DNA of 60,756 bases from Methanobacteriota archaeon (GTDB taxonomy: Archaea > Thermoplasmatota > Poseidoniia > Poseidoniales > Thalassarchaeaceae). The DNA lies in assembly GCA_002717835.1 (NCBI GenBank), contig PBBV01000015.1, positions 35,782 to 96,537 on the forward strand. Reading direction: 5' to 3'. Position 1 is the stretch's first letter, and each line of letters starts with the position of its first letter. Of the stretch, positions 43,022-51,799 are shown in pieces. The notes under the pieces were generated by a model. That model was not told the DNA's origin. It saw nothing but the letters and a program-made list of their open reading frames with translations, and did no database searches. The position numbers and the translations under genes were made by a program.

Positions 43022-44386
43022 GTGCCACTTATTTTGGACCCCCGCCTCCCACAGACGTTGAGTGACGATTCTGGAACTAAGGATTCCAAAAAAGGAGTCA
43101 AACGCGCTTCCAAGAGGCGCAGATCACCATTGAAGGTGGTAAACCAAATACCGAAGAGGAGACGTAGAGAAATAGAAGACGCTAGTGAAGAAAAATCTTC
43201 CAGTCCAGAGGCATGGTCTCGAAGATCAGGTCAGAAAAATCACAAGATTGAACGTAGAATGACGAAACCAGGCGTAGTTCGTACCATACCATTCGACTTG
43301 ATAGATACTGAGATCGGTGAATCTTGGTCGATACCCGTAACCGTTGTTCATGGGTCTAGACCCGGCCCGACAGTAACCCTTCTTGGGGCTGTGCATGGGA
43401 ATGAATTGGTAGGCCCACAGGCACTTACTTTCCTTCAATCAAACCAGATACTCGGAGAAGGCAAGGCGATAGACGCTGGAGTAATGGCCGGTACCCTCAG
43501 GATAGTTCCGATTGTCAATCTTCCCGGTTACAGGAGGAGAACACGTTACATTCCAGATGGAAGAGATTTGAATAGGTTCTTCCCAGGTAGAGATGGAGGA
43601 AATACCACGCAGAGAATAGCCTTGAGATTGTGGGAACACATCGCCAAGACTAGCGACTTCATCATCGATCTACATTCTGCAGCAAGCGGTAGGACGAACA
43701 TGCCGCACATACGCGCGAATCTTGCACATCCGCCCAGTAGCATGCTTGCACGGGCATTCGGAACCGAAGTTCTTCTTGACGGCCTCGGGCCAAGAGGTTC
43801 TCTGAGAAGAGTCTCCAATGAGCATGATCTTGGATGCATAACATTTGAGGGAGGTGGCGCAGATTCCTTAGACTCAGATGCTGTTCAGGTTGCAACATAT
43901 GGTATATTGAACATACTGCGATATCTGCATATGATCCCGGGATACCCGAGCAGTCCAAGATTCCGACTCTTAGCATCTGGCTCAGTATGGATACGGTCTG
44001 ACCACGGGGGACTGTTGGATGTGTTGGCCCCTGTAGGGTCCGTAATAGAAGCAGACGAAGTCGTTGCTACGGTGACTGATCCAGAGCATGCTAGAGAATC
44101 AGTAGAGATCCGTTCTCCAGGAAGAGGCCTTCTGATTGGAATGGCTACACATCCATTCGTGACATCGGGAACTCCCATAGGACATCTTCTTCCGCTGAAA
44201 AGAGGATTATCAACGATAAGAAGTAGATTAGACGAAGACGATGTTCTAATGCTCAGTGGAGTTCTCGAAGACCCAATCTGGCGAGAGGAAGAAACAGAGG
44301 ACATAGATCTTGAGTCATTGGACGAACCTTCTCCTGACGGATGGACAAGCGTTGATGATCCTATGCTTGAAGAGGAAGATGATTGA
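43022..44386 (+). CDS. Succinylglutamate desuccinylase/aspartoacylase family protein with basic N-terminal extension
   Basis: A zinc-dependent amidohydrolase-like protein of the M14-related AstE/AspA family. Zinc ligands appear in GAVHGNELVGP (His and Glu) and in DLHSAASG (His); a catalytic Glu is likely in ITFEGGG. A C-terminal beta domain (LDVLAPVGSVIEADE) resembles a lipoyl-like barrel. The frame from the GTG at 43022 adds about 79 residues of Lys/Arg-rich sequence (KRASKRRR, KRRRREIED). An ATG at 43259 just before the catalytic domain is a possible alternative start. The extension is open and highly basic, so it may be real. The C-terminus is acidic. The substrate is not predictable. Confidence 0.85.
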   Translation: MPLILDPRLPQTLSDDSGTKDSKKGVKRASKRRRSPLKVVNQIPKRRRREIEDASEEKSSSPEAWSRRSGQKNHKIERRMTKPGVVRTIPFDLIDTEIGESWSIPVTVVHGSRPGPTVTLLGAVHGNELVGPQALTFLQSNQILGEGKAIDAGVMAGTLRIVPIVNLPGYRRRTRYIPDGRDLNRFFPGRDGGNTTQRIALRLWEHIAKTSDFIIDLHSAASGRTNMPHIRANLAHPPSSMLARAFGTEVLLDGLGPRGSLRRVSNEHDLGCITFEGGGADSLDSDAVQVATYGILNILRYLHMIPGYPSSPRFRLLASGSVWIRSDHGGLLDVLAPVGSVIEADEVVATVTDPEHARESVEIRSPGRGLLIGMATHPFVTSGTPIGHLLPLKRGLSTIRSRLDEDDVLMLSGVLEDPIWREEETEDIDLESLDEPSPDGWTSVDDPMLEEEDD

Positions 44387-44396
44387 AAAAATTATT

Positions 44397-47300
44397 TCAA
44401 TCACGCTTGAAATCAGGTGCCCGAGGTATATTTCTCGGAGGAGACGCCTCGTGAATGTGCTGTTCTGAGAATCCGTAAGCTTCGAGTGCCTCTTTCAAAA
44501 CGGCTTTCCTCCTTGAGACAATCATAGTCGCTGCAACGAATATCGCCAGAAGTAGCACTATGCAACCGATGACCGCGAATCCGATAGGCCCGGCAATCGC
44601 TTCCAAAAATTGCTGAGATAAAGCCGGAGGCTCAGACCAAGTTTGAACATCAACATTCCAAACAAGAATCGTCTGAATTCCAGAATCAACTAAACGGAGC
44701 TCAAGCACATGTAGCTCGCTCGATTCACACAGACTACTCAAAATATCCTCTTCAGCACAGTTAAGGGGACCAATCTCGATGAATCCAAGAGCCTCCGTTT
44801 CATATTGATTTAGGGGGATTCCGTTCAAAGTCCAATACATGGTTGCATTGACTCCCTCTGGGATACTCGGGGCCATCACGACCATCGACTCGTTAGATGC
44901 CTGCCACACTATCATTGCGTCAATAGGGTGCTTTAGTTCTGAAAACCGATTGATGCTCTCGTCCACCACGCCATTACAATTTTGATCCAAACCATCCCAA
45001 AACTCAGTCGCATCAGGGTTTATGTCGGGTCTCAGATCGTCACAATCGACAAACCAGTGGTATCCATCACCGTCTTCATCAGAGTCGAATAGGTTTGGAT
45101 TTGTATCGAATAATAAGACCTCATCTCCATCACCAAGGAAATCACCATCTGTATCATAAATCAATGGCTGAGTGTTATGTAGGTGCACTTCATCATAATC
45201 TGAAAGACCATCTAAGTCACTATCTAGGTTAATGAAGTCCTCATCAGAAAAACCATCACAATCATTGTCTTTCTTATCTAAAATTTCCACTCCAACAGGA
45301 GACGAGTTTGCATCTTGATCATCACAGTCCTCAAACCAATAAAAACCATCAGAATCTTCGTCACTATCGAAAACAAGTGGATCAGTAGCACTTATGCTGA
45401 TTTCATGCCCGTCTGAAAGGCCATCCCCGTCTGAGTCGGGATGGAACGGGTTGGTAAATCGTAAATTGAATTCTTCGTAGTCTGTTAGGCCATCAGAATC
45501 GAAATCTGAATCGAGATAGTCCTCATCGACCTCATTGTCACAGTCGTTGTCGATTCCGTCTAAGTATTCTAGGGCATCCGGTGATATTTGTGGATTAGAG
45601 TCATCACAGTCCTCGAACCAATATCTACCATCAGAGTCCAAATCCTCGTCAGCAAGCAAGGGATTTGTGAAGTAAACTAGAATCTCATCCCCATCTGAAA
45701 TCAAGTCATCATCTGTGTCGCGGTCGAGATAATCCGTACCGTGGATGTGATATTCTGGCCAATCCTTCAATCCGTCATTGTCCCTATCGGTAAAATTGTA
45801 CCCTTCGTCGATTGTCTGATCGCAATCGTCATCAATGCCATTCAGCGATTCCGGTCTCCCAGGGTTTATTGTTGGATCTGAATCGTTACAATCGTCAAAA
45901 TGATAATACAAATCACCATCCTCATCCGGATCAAATATCAATGGATTGCTTCCATAAATTGTTATTTCTTGTCCATCCAACAATCCATCCCCATCAGTAT
46001 CCGGATTAAGCGCATCTGTGAGGAAATGTTCTACTTCATCGCCATCTGATAATCCGTCAATATCGCTATCAGATACCAATGGGTTAGTACCATTCTCAAC
46101 TTCAAAAGCGTCGTTGAGGCCATCATTATCAGTGTCTGAATCATATGGGTCAGTATTGTGAATATTTATTTCATCCACAGTCAGAAGCCCGTCATCATCA
46201 TGGTCGCTTTCAAGATCAATACCATGCAGAGTCAAGCCCCATGAATTCAGAGTCCCAGTTACTCCAGGCGAGGAGTCTTTCAATCTCAATGTCCAATTAC
46301 CAACGGCAGATTCTCCCCAGTGATGGACACTTCCGTAAATCCAATCCTGAATATCCTCTCCAGTATCTCCATTTGAACCTCGAAGGACTGAGGTGGTTCC
46401 CGCAGGTGATACCAATTCAATATCGAGATCCCCTCTGTTTGAATGTGATATATCTACAATGATACTTACCGATTCGATACTCATATTGTCTGTAACTGTG
46501 AATTGAGACTCGACCCATCCACTTTCTTCGGGGATTGATATGGGAGTCGTTGTCGGCCCGTATGTAGCGTTCGATTCAGGTACTAAGTTAGTCCAATTAG
46601 ACGCCATTGATGTCGCTGCTCCCGCATCTATGACTCCGAACCCATACTTGTGGGAGACGAGATGCCCTGCCCCGTTAGTCGCCCAAGACACATCGTTAAT
46701 ATCGTTCTTTTTCGATGTTAGAACAATGATCTCTTGAACATCTCTCCATGAGAGATTCCCATTTGCCTCAAGCATAAGTGAAATAATTCCCGATACAAGT
46801 GGGGTAGCACTTGAGGTCCCTCCAAAGGAATGTGTCACATCCCCCCCATTGTACCCTGAAGATCCTGCTACGTCGGTCGTTGTTATGCCCTCGCCATCTC
46901 CCTCCGAAGGAGCAGCTACGAGGATATTGGCTCCAGGTTCAGCATACCAAGATTGTTCACCGTTGTGATTTACTGCTGTCACCGCGATTGTGAATCTATT
47001 ATTTGTGAATCCATCCGCATTTGAGTCATCATCATTCTGTAGTCCATTTCCCGCAGCGAAGGTGTAGATATTACCCAATCCACCTCGACCATTGTACACT
47101 CCATTTTCGATTGCTGAAAGTGTCAATGGCCCCGGTCCTGAGATAGTTGCACCATCATCTGACGGCCCCCAAGAGTTCGAGTAAATGTCGATATCTTGAG
47201 GCATGTAACCAAGTGCAGAAGCCTCCAGCGAGTCTCCCCCCCAACAAGCAATTAGTCTGCCTCCTGCTAGATTGGCCCCGAACCCCGCTCCCGTGACGTT

Positions 47301-47999
47301 TACCCCATTGTTGCCCGCGGCAGCCGCCACTCCACCTGCAGCGGTTCCATGAGCGTCGTTTCCGGAGGGGCTGGGATCCGAGTCTGAATCGCAGAAATCA
47401 TATGACGTAGAGGCTTCGTAATTAGGGCTGAGATCCGGATGTGCATGGTCAAGACCATCATCGATGATCGAGATTGTCACCCCCGACCCATTGTAGGAGT
47501 TCCATGCTCCTGTGATGTTCACATCTTCATTCTGCAACCCGCCTGTCTGCCCTGTGTTGGAGAGGTGCCATTGTTCAGGAAAATCAGGATCATTAGGAAT
47601 TAACCTTGGCGCCTTCTCCCTCTGTTTATCGGGTATGAATAAATCAATGAAATTCATTTTTTCAAGGGTTTCAAGCACTTCCAAAGTTTTTCCAGATTTA
47701 TAGGGCGTCCATACATATGTCCCATCCATCCAACCCACGGCCTCCAAATGCCCCCTCGGGAGGACATCAATGAGGAAATCTATTTCCCTTTCACTCAGAA
47801 GTATCCAACTACCATTGTGGGCTTCAAATGAGTCAATGTCCGACAGGGCCCTTTCGAAAGCCGCAGAGACTTCTGGAGAGAACCCTTCCAGTATCGCGTA
47901 TCTGTCAGAAGATTCTGTGGAAACCAATCTTTCAGCTGCGCTTCCAACTGGCGATAAAATCAGGATGAAAGCCATCGCTATTGAGTATCGCACAGACAT
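44397..47999 (-). CDS. Secreted kexin-like subtilase with P domain, calcium-binding repeats and C-terminal anchor
   Basis: A 1200-residue exported serine protease. The signal peptide is MSVRYSIAMAFILILSPVGS. The S8 catalytic domain spans about 135-465 with Asp180 (ISIIDDG), His217 (NDAHGTA), Asn318 in the AAGNG loop and Ser396 (GGTSSATP). A P domain like that of furin/kexin follows at about 480-605 (HSNRGDLDIELVSPAG, GNWTLRLKDSSPG). Asp-rich thrombospondin-type and MopE-type calcium-binding repeats then run to about residue 1020, with a final beta region. A transmembrane helix lies at about 1133-1161 with a basic tail. It is likely a cell-surface enzyme that degrades external protein. It is the last gene in a long minus-strand run. 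Confidence 0.93.
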   Translation of the reverse strand: MSVRYSIAMAFILILSPVGSAAERLVSTESSDRYAILEGFSPEVSAAFERALSDIDSFEAHNGSWILLSEREIDFLIDVLPRGHLEAVGWMDGTYVWTPYKSGKTLEVLETLEKMNFIDLFIPDKQREKAPRLIPNDPDFPEQWHLSNTGQTGGLQNEDVNITGAWNSYNGSGVTISIIDDGLDHAHPDLSPNYEASTSYDFCDSDSDPSPSGNDAHGTAAGGVAAAAGNNGVNVTGAGFGANLAGGRLIACWGGDSLEASALGYMPQDIDIYSNSWGPSDDGATISGPGPLTLSAIENGVYNGRGGLGNIYTFAAGNGLQNDDDSNADGFTNNRFTIAVTAVNHNGEQSWYAEPGANILVAAPSEGDGEGITTTDVAGSSGYNGGDVTHSFGGTSSATPLVSGIISLMLEANGNLSWRDVQEIIVLTSKKNDINDVSWATNGAGHLVSHKYGFGVIDAGAATSMASNWTNLVPESNATYGPTTTPISIPEESGWVESQFTVTDNMSIESVSIIVDISHSNRGDLDIELVSPAGTTSVLRGSNGDTGEDIQDWIYGSVHHWGESAVGNWTLRLKDSSPGVTGTLNSWGLTLHGIDLESDHDDDGLLTVDEINIHNTDPYDSDTDNDGLNDAFEVENGTNPLVSDSDIDGLSDGDEVEHFLTDALNPDTDGDGLLDGQEITIYGSNPLIFDPDEDGDLYYHFDDCNDSDPTINPGRPESLNGIDDDCDQTIDEGYNFTDRDNDGLKDWPEYHIHGTDYLDRDTDDDLISDGDEILVYFTNPLLADEDLDSDGRYWFEDCDDSNPQISPDALEYLDGIDNDCDNEVDEDYLDSDFDSDGLTDYEEFNLRFTNPFHPDSDGDGLSDGHEISISATDPLVFDSDEDSDGFYWFEDCDDQDANSSPVGVEILDKKDNDCDGFSDEDFINLDSDLDGLSDYDEVHLHNTQPLIYDTDGDFLGDGDEVLLFDTNPNLFDSDEDGDGYHWFVDCDDLRPDINPDATEFWDGLDQNCNGVVDESINRFSELKHPIDAMIVWQASNESMVVMAPSIPEGVNATMYWTLNGIPLNQYETEALGFIEIGPLNCAEEDILSSLCESSELHVLELRLVDSGIQTILVWNVDVQTWSEPPALSQQFLEAIAGPIGFAVIGCIVLLLAIFVAATMIVSRRKAVLKEALEAYGFSEQHIHEASPPRNIPRAPDFKRD
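44950..46060 (-). repeat. Four 282-base (94-residue) Asp-rich/MopE repeat units in the subtilase
   Basis: Homologous points, the codons before the second conserved Cys of the DCDD....(D/N)DCD motif, lie at 44974, 45256, 45538 and 45820, exactly 282 bases apart each time. Every unit pairs a D.D.DGL.D..E stretch with D.D.DG..WF.DCDD, a Pro-containing loop and a final IDNDCDG..DE. The DNA has diverged though the period has not. Confidence 0.85.
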
Positions 48000-48021
48000 T
48001 GGACTCCGAACTTAGTAAAAA

Positions 48022-49281
48022 TCAGACCGCTTCTTTGTGCGTCCTAATCGCGGAGAAGATTTCCTCCTCACTCATGAGTCTTCTTTGCGATTTTGCTACG
48101 CTGAATAAATGGTCAACTAGCGATGCGGACTCTTCTATTCCGTGTTGTTCAAGCCAGTGTATGATATTCGAACGACCGCTCATATGTCCGATTCGTATGA
48201 CTTGGTGGAGGCCAAAATCCCCGGCCGGAACTCCTGAGTAAACTCTGTCCGCAAGCCAATCATCCCCTTTCTTCATGGCCTTTATGACTGCGGAAGCATG
48301 CACACCGGTACCAGTCTCAAATGCATCATCTCCAAATATAGGATAATTTCTTGGCAAAGGTACTTCGATATACTCATTAGCTTTCTTCATGTAGTTGTTA
48401 AGGCCTGTCAGGTCATTCGAAATTACTCCCATTAGGCTTAGGTTGACCAGTGTCTGGTCAATGGGGGCATTGCCCGACCTTTCTCCTACACCCAGTGCTG
48501 TGCCATGTATTACATCAGCACCCGATTCGACTGCTGCGAGATTGTTTGCAACTCCGAGACCACGATCTTGATGTCCGTGCCAATTCACTTCTATATCCCG
48601 GCGCCTAACACCAGAGTCAGGTATCACTTCTTGTTCTATGAATGACATCAGATTACGCACCCCACTTGGGGTGACATGACCGCAAGTATCACAGATGCAA
48701 ATTCTATCTGCACCAAGCTCAATGGCTCTAGTGTAGACGGCCTTGATATCCTCCGGACGACTTCTGGTCGTATCTTCAGTAACAAACATGACAGGAATAT
48801 CGTTGTCGATTGCAAATTCAACTGCGTCCTCTGCAGTTTTCATGATTCTCTCCATTGTCCAGTTTTCGGCATATTGGCGTATAGGGGATGTGCCGAGAAA
48901 AGCGCTTGCTTGTATCTGACGCTCATGTTTTGCTTGCAGATCGACAAGGGGCTCAATATCCGAAACTAAGGTCCTAACTGCACAACCAGGGCGTATCGAG
49001 TAACCATTCTCCCCCATGTGCCCAAGCATCGAATCTATGTGCTCGATGTGGTATTTACCAGCACCCGGGAGGCCAAGATCAACTTTTTGGATCCCTAGCC
49101 CCTCCATGCAATCCAAAAGTTCGATCTTCTGTTCTATCGTGGGATTTCTGGCACTAGGACTTTGCAAACCATCCCTTAGCGTCTCATCGTCGAACCACAC
49201 GGGATGAGGGTGATTGCCCGAATTTCTCTGGAATTCAGGGTCTATCTTGTTCCAGTCGTAGATCAATTCCCGCTCGTCCAT
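48022..49281 (-). CDS. 2-isopropylmalate/homocitrate synthase-like enzyme (HMGL family)
   Basis: An acetyl-CoA-condensing TIM-barrel enzyme. FDDETLRDGLQSP near 30-42 carries the metal-binding Asp/Arg pair. NWHGHQDRGLGVAN near 234-247 has the His-x-His ligand, and GVGERSGNAPIDQTL near 268 is the conserved GERxGN element. At 419 residues it lacks a recognisable full C-terminal leucine-sensing domain of about 120 residues, so it could be a short isopropylmalate synthase, a homocitrate or citramalate synthase-like enzyme, or a relative with another 2-oxo acid. No other leucine genes are nearby. It follows ctaB by 54 bases and may share its transcript. Confidence 0.83.
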   Translation of the reverse strand: MDERELIYDWNKIDPEFQRNSGNHPHPVWFDDETLRDGLQSPSARNPTIEQKIELLDCMEGLGIQKVDLGLPGAGKYHIEHIDSMLGHMGENGYSIRPGCAVRTLVSDIEPLVDLQAKHERQIQASAFLGTSPIRQYAENWTMERIMKTAEDAVEFAIDNDIPVMFVTEDTTRSRPEDIKAVYTRAIELGADRICICDTCGHVTPSGVRNLMSFIEQEVIPDSGVRRRDIEVNWHGHQDRGLGVANNLAAVESGADVIHGTALGVGERSGNAPIDQTLVNLSLMGVISNDLTGLNNYMKKANEYIEVPLPRNYPIFGDDAFETGTGVHASAVIKAMKKGDDWLADRVYSGVPAGDFGLHQVIRIGHMSGRSNIIHWLEQHGIEESASLVDHLFSVAKSQRRLMSEEEIFSAIRTHKEAV

Positions 49282-49335
49282 CTTCTACGCCGTATATCCC
49301 ACCGTACTGGATGTGTTTCAAGCATTCGGAGGAAG

Positions 49336-50385
49336 TCACACAAATGGATTCCCTGTTTTCAAGAACTTTTTCTCACTCCTGACTATAATCATAACAGCCA
49401 ATATCGATCCAATAACTGAGCCATATTGTCCCGATGATGCGAATAGTGCCATGAGGAACATAAGTCCTAGATACACTTGGGAAACCCAAAATGAACGGGC
49501 TGCCTTCGGCATCCTGCCCATGTTATCCATTTCCTCATCATGATTCAAAACAAAAAGCGTCCTGACATACCATATTGCCACAAATACCGAACCAACTAGA
49601 AAGGATATGGATGCGATAGAGTAACTTTCGTGGAATATCAGATATGGCCCAATGAATGAAGTTAGAAGTAGGAGACACCCATACATTCGCATCTCAAGTA
49701 TCGTTCTCTTAGCCCCTTTGACACCGGGCATCATTGGGATTCCAACTTCGTGATATTCCTTTGATTTGTACAGAGCCAAAGCCCAGAAATGAGGAGGCGT
49801 CCAAAGGAATATCAAAGCTACCATGTAGTACGGAACAAAGCTTCCAGTATCCAAAGCTGAACTTACAAACGGAATAAACCCAGACCAATCTAAGGAAGTA
49901 GAGCCAGAGGCGACCCACCACCCTATCAGAGGAGGTGTAGAACCCGCGAGACCTCCGATTACTATGTTCTGAACCGTACTTCTCTTTAGCCATATTGTGT
50001 ATATGAAGACGTAGAAAAGAATACTGAAAACAGCCCAGAAAGCTGCTATTTCACCACTCATCAATGCGAACCAAATTACGCCTATCAGAGAAATTGATAT
50101 CCCAAAAAGAAGGGCCATATTTGGACCGATATCTCCTGATGGGATGGGGCGATTGCTTGTACGCCTCATCTTTGGATCAATGTCACGATCGTACCACATG
50201 TTGATCGCATTTGCTCCCCCTGCAGTAAGATAACCTCCCAAGACGGTTATTGCTACCGATCGGGAAGTATGGCCGATGGGGGGCCTGATTTCGAGGGTCA
50301 AATCATGTATCAGTACGGCACAGACTGCAGTGACCTGCAGGAGTATTACAACTCCAGGCTTTGTCAATCGAAGCCATGCCATCAT
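49336..50385 (-). CDS. ctaB: Protoheme IX farnesyltransferase (heme O synthase)
   Basis: Adds a farnesyl group to heme b to form heme o, at the membrane. The polyprenyl-diphosphate and metal site is in ANAINMWYDRDIDPKMRRTS followed by NRPIPSG near 69-95, the family signature N...D.D(I)D..M.RT..RP. The protein is a UbiA-type, roughly nine-helix membrane enzyme. I start at the ATG at 50385 (a second ATG follows at once), where the typical AWLRLTKPGVV begins; the longest frame would overlap ctaA by 50 bases. It lies directly downstream of heme A synthase, giving the heme o to heme a pathway in one operon. Confidence 0.96.
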   Translation of the reverse strand: MMAWLRLTKPGVVILLQVTAVCAVLIHDLTLEIRPPIGHTSRSVAITVLGGYLTAGGANAINMWYDRDIDPKMRRTSNRPIPSGDIGPNMALLFGISISLIGVIWFALMSGEIAAFWAVFSILFYVFIYTIWLKRSTVQNIVIGGLAGSTPPLIGWWVASGSTSLDWSGFIPFVSSALDTGSFVPYYMVALIFLWTPPHFWALALYKSKEYHEVGIPMMPGVKGAKRTILEMRMYGCLLLLTSFIGPYLIFHESYSIASISFLVGSVFVAIWYVRTLFVLNHDEEMDNMGRMPKAARSFWVSQVYLGLMFLMALFASSGQYGSVIGSILAVMIIVRSEKKFLKTGNPFV

Positions 50386-50407
50386 GATTACCCACTCCCC
50401 CCCGCGC

Positions 50408-51475
50408 CTATGAAGAGATACCATCGGGATCGGACATAATATCTTCACGACTCGCAATCAATATGGTCGCAAGAATAAGAAATGAAATAGACCCAATCAG
50501 GAGATGTATAAGTGAGAGAAATTCCCAAAATGAATTAGTTCCGGGGTCGTAGGATATTACATACAGGCCACCTAGTAATCCATTGAATAGGAAAACACCC
50601 GTGGCTGTAGATACCCACTTGGCCAATTTCCTTGATTCAGGCTCAAATGGAACCCGCTTCCAGGTTGAAATTGAGGCTGCAAGTAGTGCGATTCCCTCAA
50701 AGGCTACGATAACACGATGGATTATCTGGGAATCAGCAGCAATGTCATCTACTGGTATTAGCAATTCACCATGACAAAGGGGCCAACTTTCGGAAATTCC
50801 TGCGACACCGCACCCATAATTCGCACCTTCTGTTGTGGAGACATAAACTCCAATGAACAAGGCTGAAAGAGCACCTAAGGAGGACAATGCAACCATTCTT
50901 TTTTGCTTTGAATTAGCATATATCTGCATCATCTCGGGTGTTTTATCAATCTCTCTCCAACGCGCCAATAGTAACCATATGATGCACAAAGTGAACGCTA
51001 GTGCGCTCACAAGGTGAAGGGCAACCGACCAATGTTCGTTATCCATTCTCACTGTGAGATAACCTAAGAAGCCCTGCCAAACTATCAGAACAAGACCCAT
51101 TGAACCCGCTTTCCTGACATGATTATCCACACTTTGGACTCGAGTACACACCCAAAGTAAAAACATCATTGGCCCGAGTAAGGCACCAGCCAACAAACGA
51201 TGGAACCATTCAGTAAAAATCTCAAAAGTGGTATACCTGTGATTGGCTCCACGAGAATCCTCTTCTTCCGGGTTCTCATCCCACCAAGCTTCCTGCTCGT
51301 CTTCAGAGACGTCAAACCCCCATGTACCAAAGCACGTAGGCCAGTCTGGACAAGACTCTCCCGCATCATATATTCGAATCATCCCTCCCATTGCTATGAC
51401 TGATCCGGTAACGGCAAGGGCGACCAGACAAAGAGTCGTTATCGGAATTCTCTCGGCGAGATCCCTTGCACCCAT
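50408..51475 (-). CDS. ctaA: Heme A synthase (CtaA/COX15)
   Basis: Oxidises the C8 methyl of heme o to the formyl group of heme a for cytochrome oxidase. The protein has about eight transmembrane helices in two homologous halves, with conserved heme-ligand His residues in EWFHRLLAG, ALHLVSAL, IIHRVIVAFEG and LIHLLIG. Extracytoplasmic Cys pairs occur in both halves (CPDWPTC and CGVAGISESWPLC). An unusually acidic loop sits after the first pair (SEDEQEAWWDENPEEED). The ATG at 51475 is preferred over a TTG at 51505, which coincides with an AAGGAGG. It is between rpoK and ctaB, so heme a supply is cotranscribed with a transcription-machinery subunit. Confidence 0.95.
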   Translation of the reverse strand: MGARDLAERIPITTLCLVALAVTGSVIAMGGMIRIYDAGESCPDWPTCFGTWGFDVSEDEQEAWWDENPEEEDSRGANHRYTTFEIFTEWFHRLLAGALLGPMMFLLWVCTRVQSVDNHVRKAGSMGLVLIVWQGFLGYLTVRMDNEHWSVALHLVSALAFTLCIIWLLLARWREIDKTPEMMQIYANSKQKRMVALSSLGALSALFIGVYVSTTEGANYGCGVAGISESWPLCHGELLIPVDDIAADSQIIHRVIVAFEGIALLAASISTWKRVPFEPESRKLAKWVSTATGVFLFNGLLGGLYVISYDPGTNSFWEFLSLIHLLIGSISFLILATILIASREDIMSDPDGISS

Positions 51476-51505
51476 GCCCCCACCGGGGCGACGGACCTCC
51501 TTCAA

Positions 51506-51781
51506 TCAAACGTTATTAGCGGCTTCAACATCGATTGGTATCCGATCAGTCTCATATTCGAGAGTTGCAATTTTAAGTGGGTCAAGGACGAATCGAGCCT
51601 TTGCCTCCTCTGTTCCATATAGTTGAATGAGCTCATGCATGAAAGCCTCACGGAGTTCTTCTTCAGAGACATAAAGGGGGGCTCCCATGCTAATTTGGAG
51701 GGCTCGAGCGCCGAGAATGCGAGCTTTCTCAAATCTAGTATGTGTTCGAGGCATGGTTAACGCCGATTGTATGACGCTCAT
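51506..51781 (-). CDS. rpoK: DNA-directed RNA polymerase subunit K (RpoK/Rpb6)
   Basis: The archaeal counterpart of eukaryotic Rpb6 and bacterial omega, which helps assemble and stabilise RNA polymerase. The motif [20 protein letters not shown] near 14-33 is the family signature (T.FE.ARI.GARALQ...GAP), and the end [17 protein letters not shown] matches the D...IA..E.E....P(I) tail. It is 91 residues with the ATG at 51781, which has a GGTGG just upstream; the TTG at 51799 would add six residues. It sits between the thiolase and heme A synthase in a long minus-strand run. Confidence 0.94.
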   Translation of the reverse strand: MSVIQSALTMPRTHTRFEKARILGARALQISMGAPLYVSEEELREAFMHELIQLYGTEEAKARFVLDPLKIATLEYETDRIPIDVEAANNV

Positions 51782-51799
51782 AAGGCCACCGACGTACAA

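Noticed and set aside
44950-46060. Regularly spaced repeats that could suggest a CRISPR or tandem DNA array
   Set aside because: The repeats are in frame within a protein, period 282 bases, and conserved at protein rather than DNA level.
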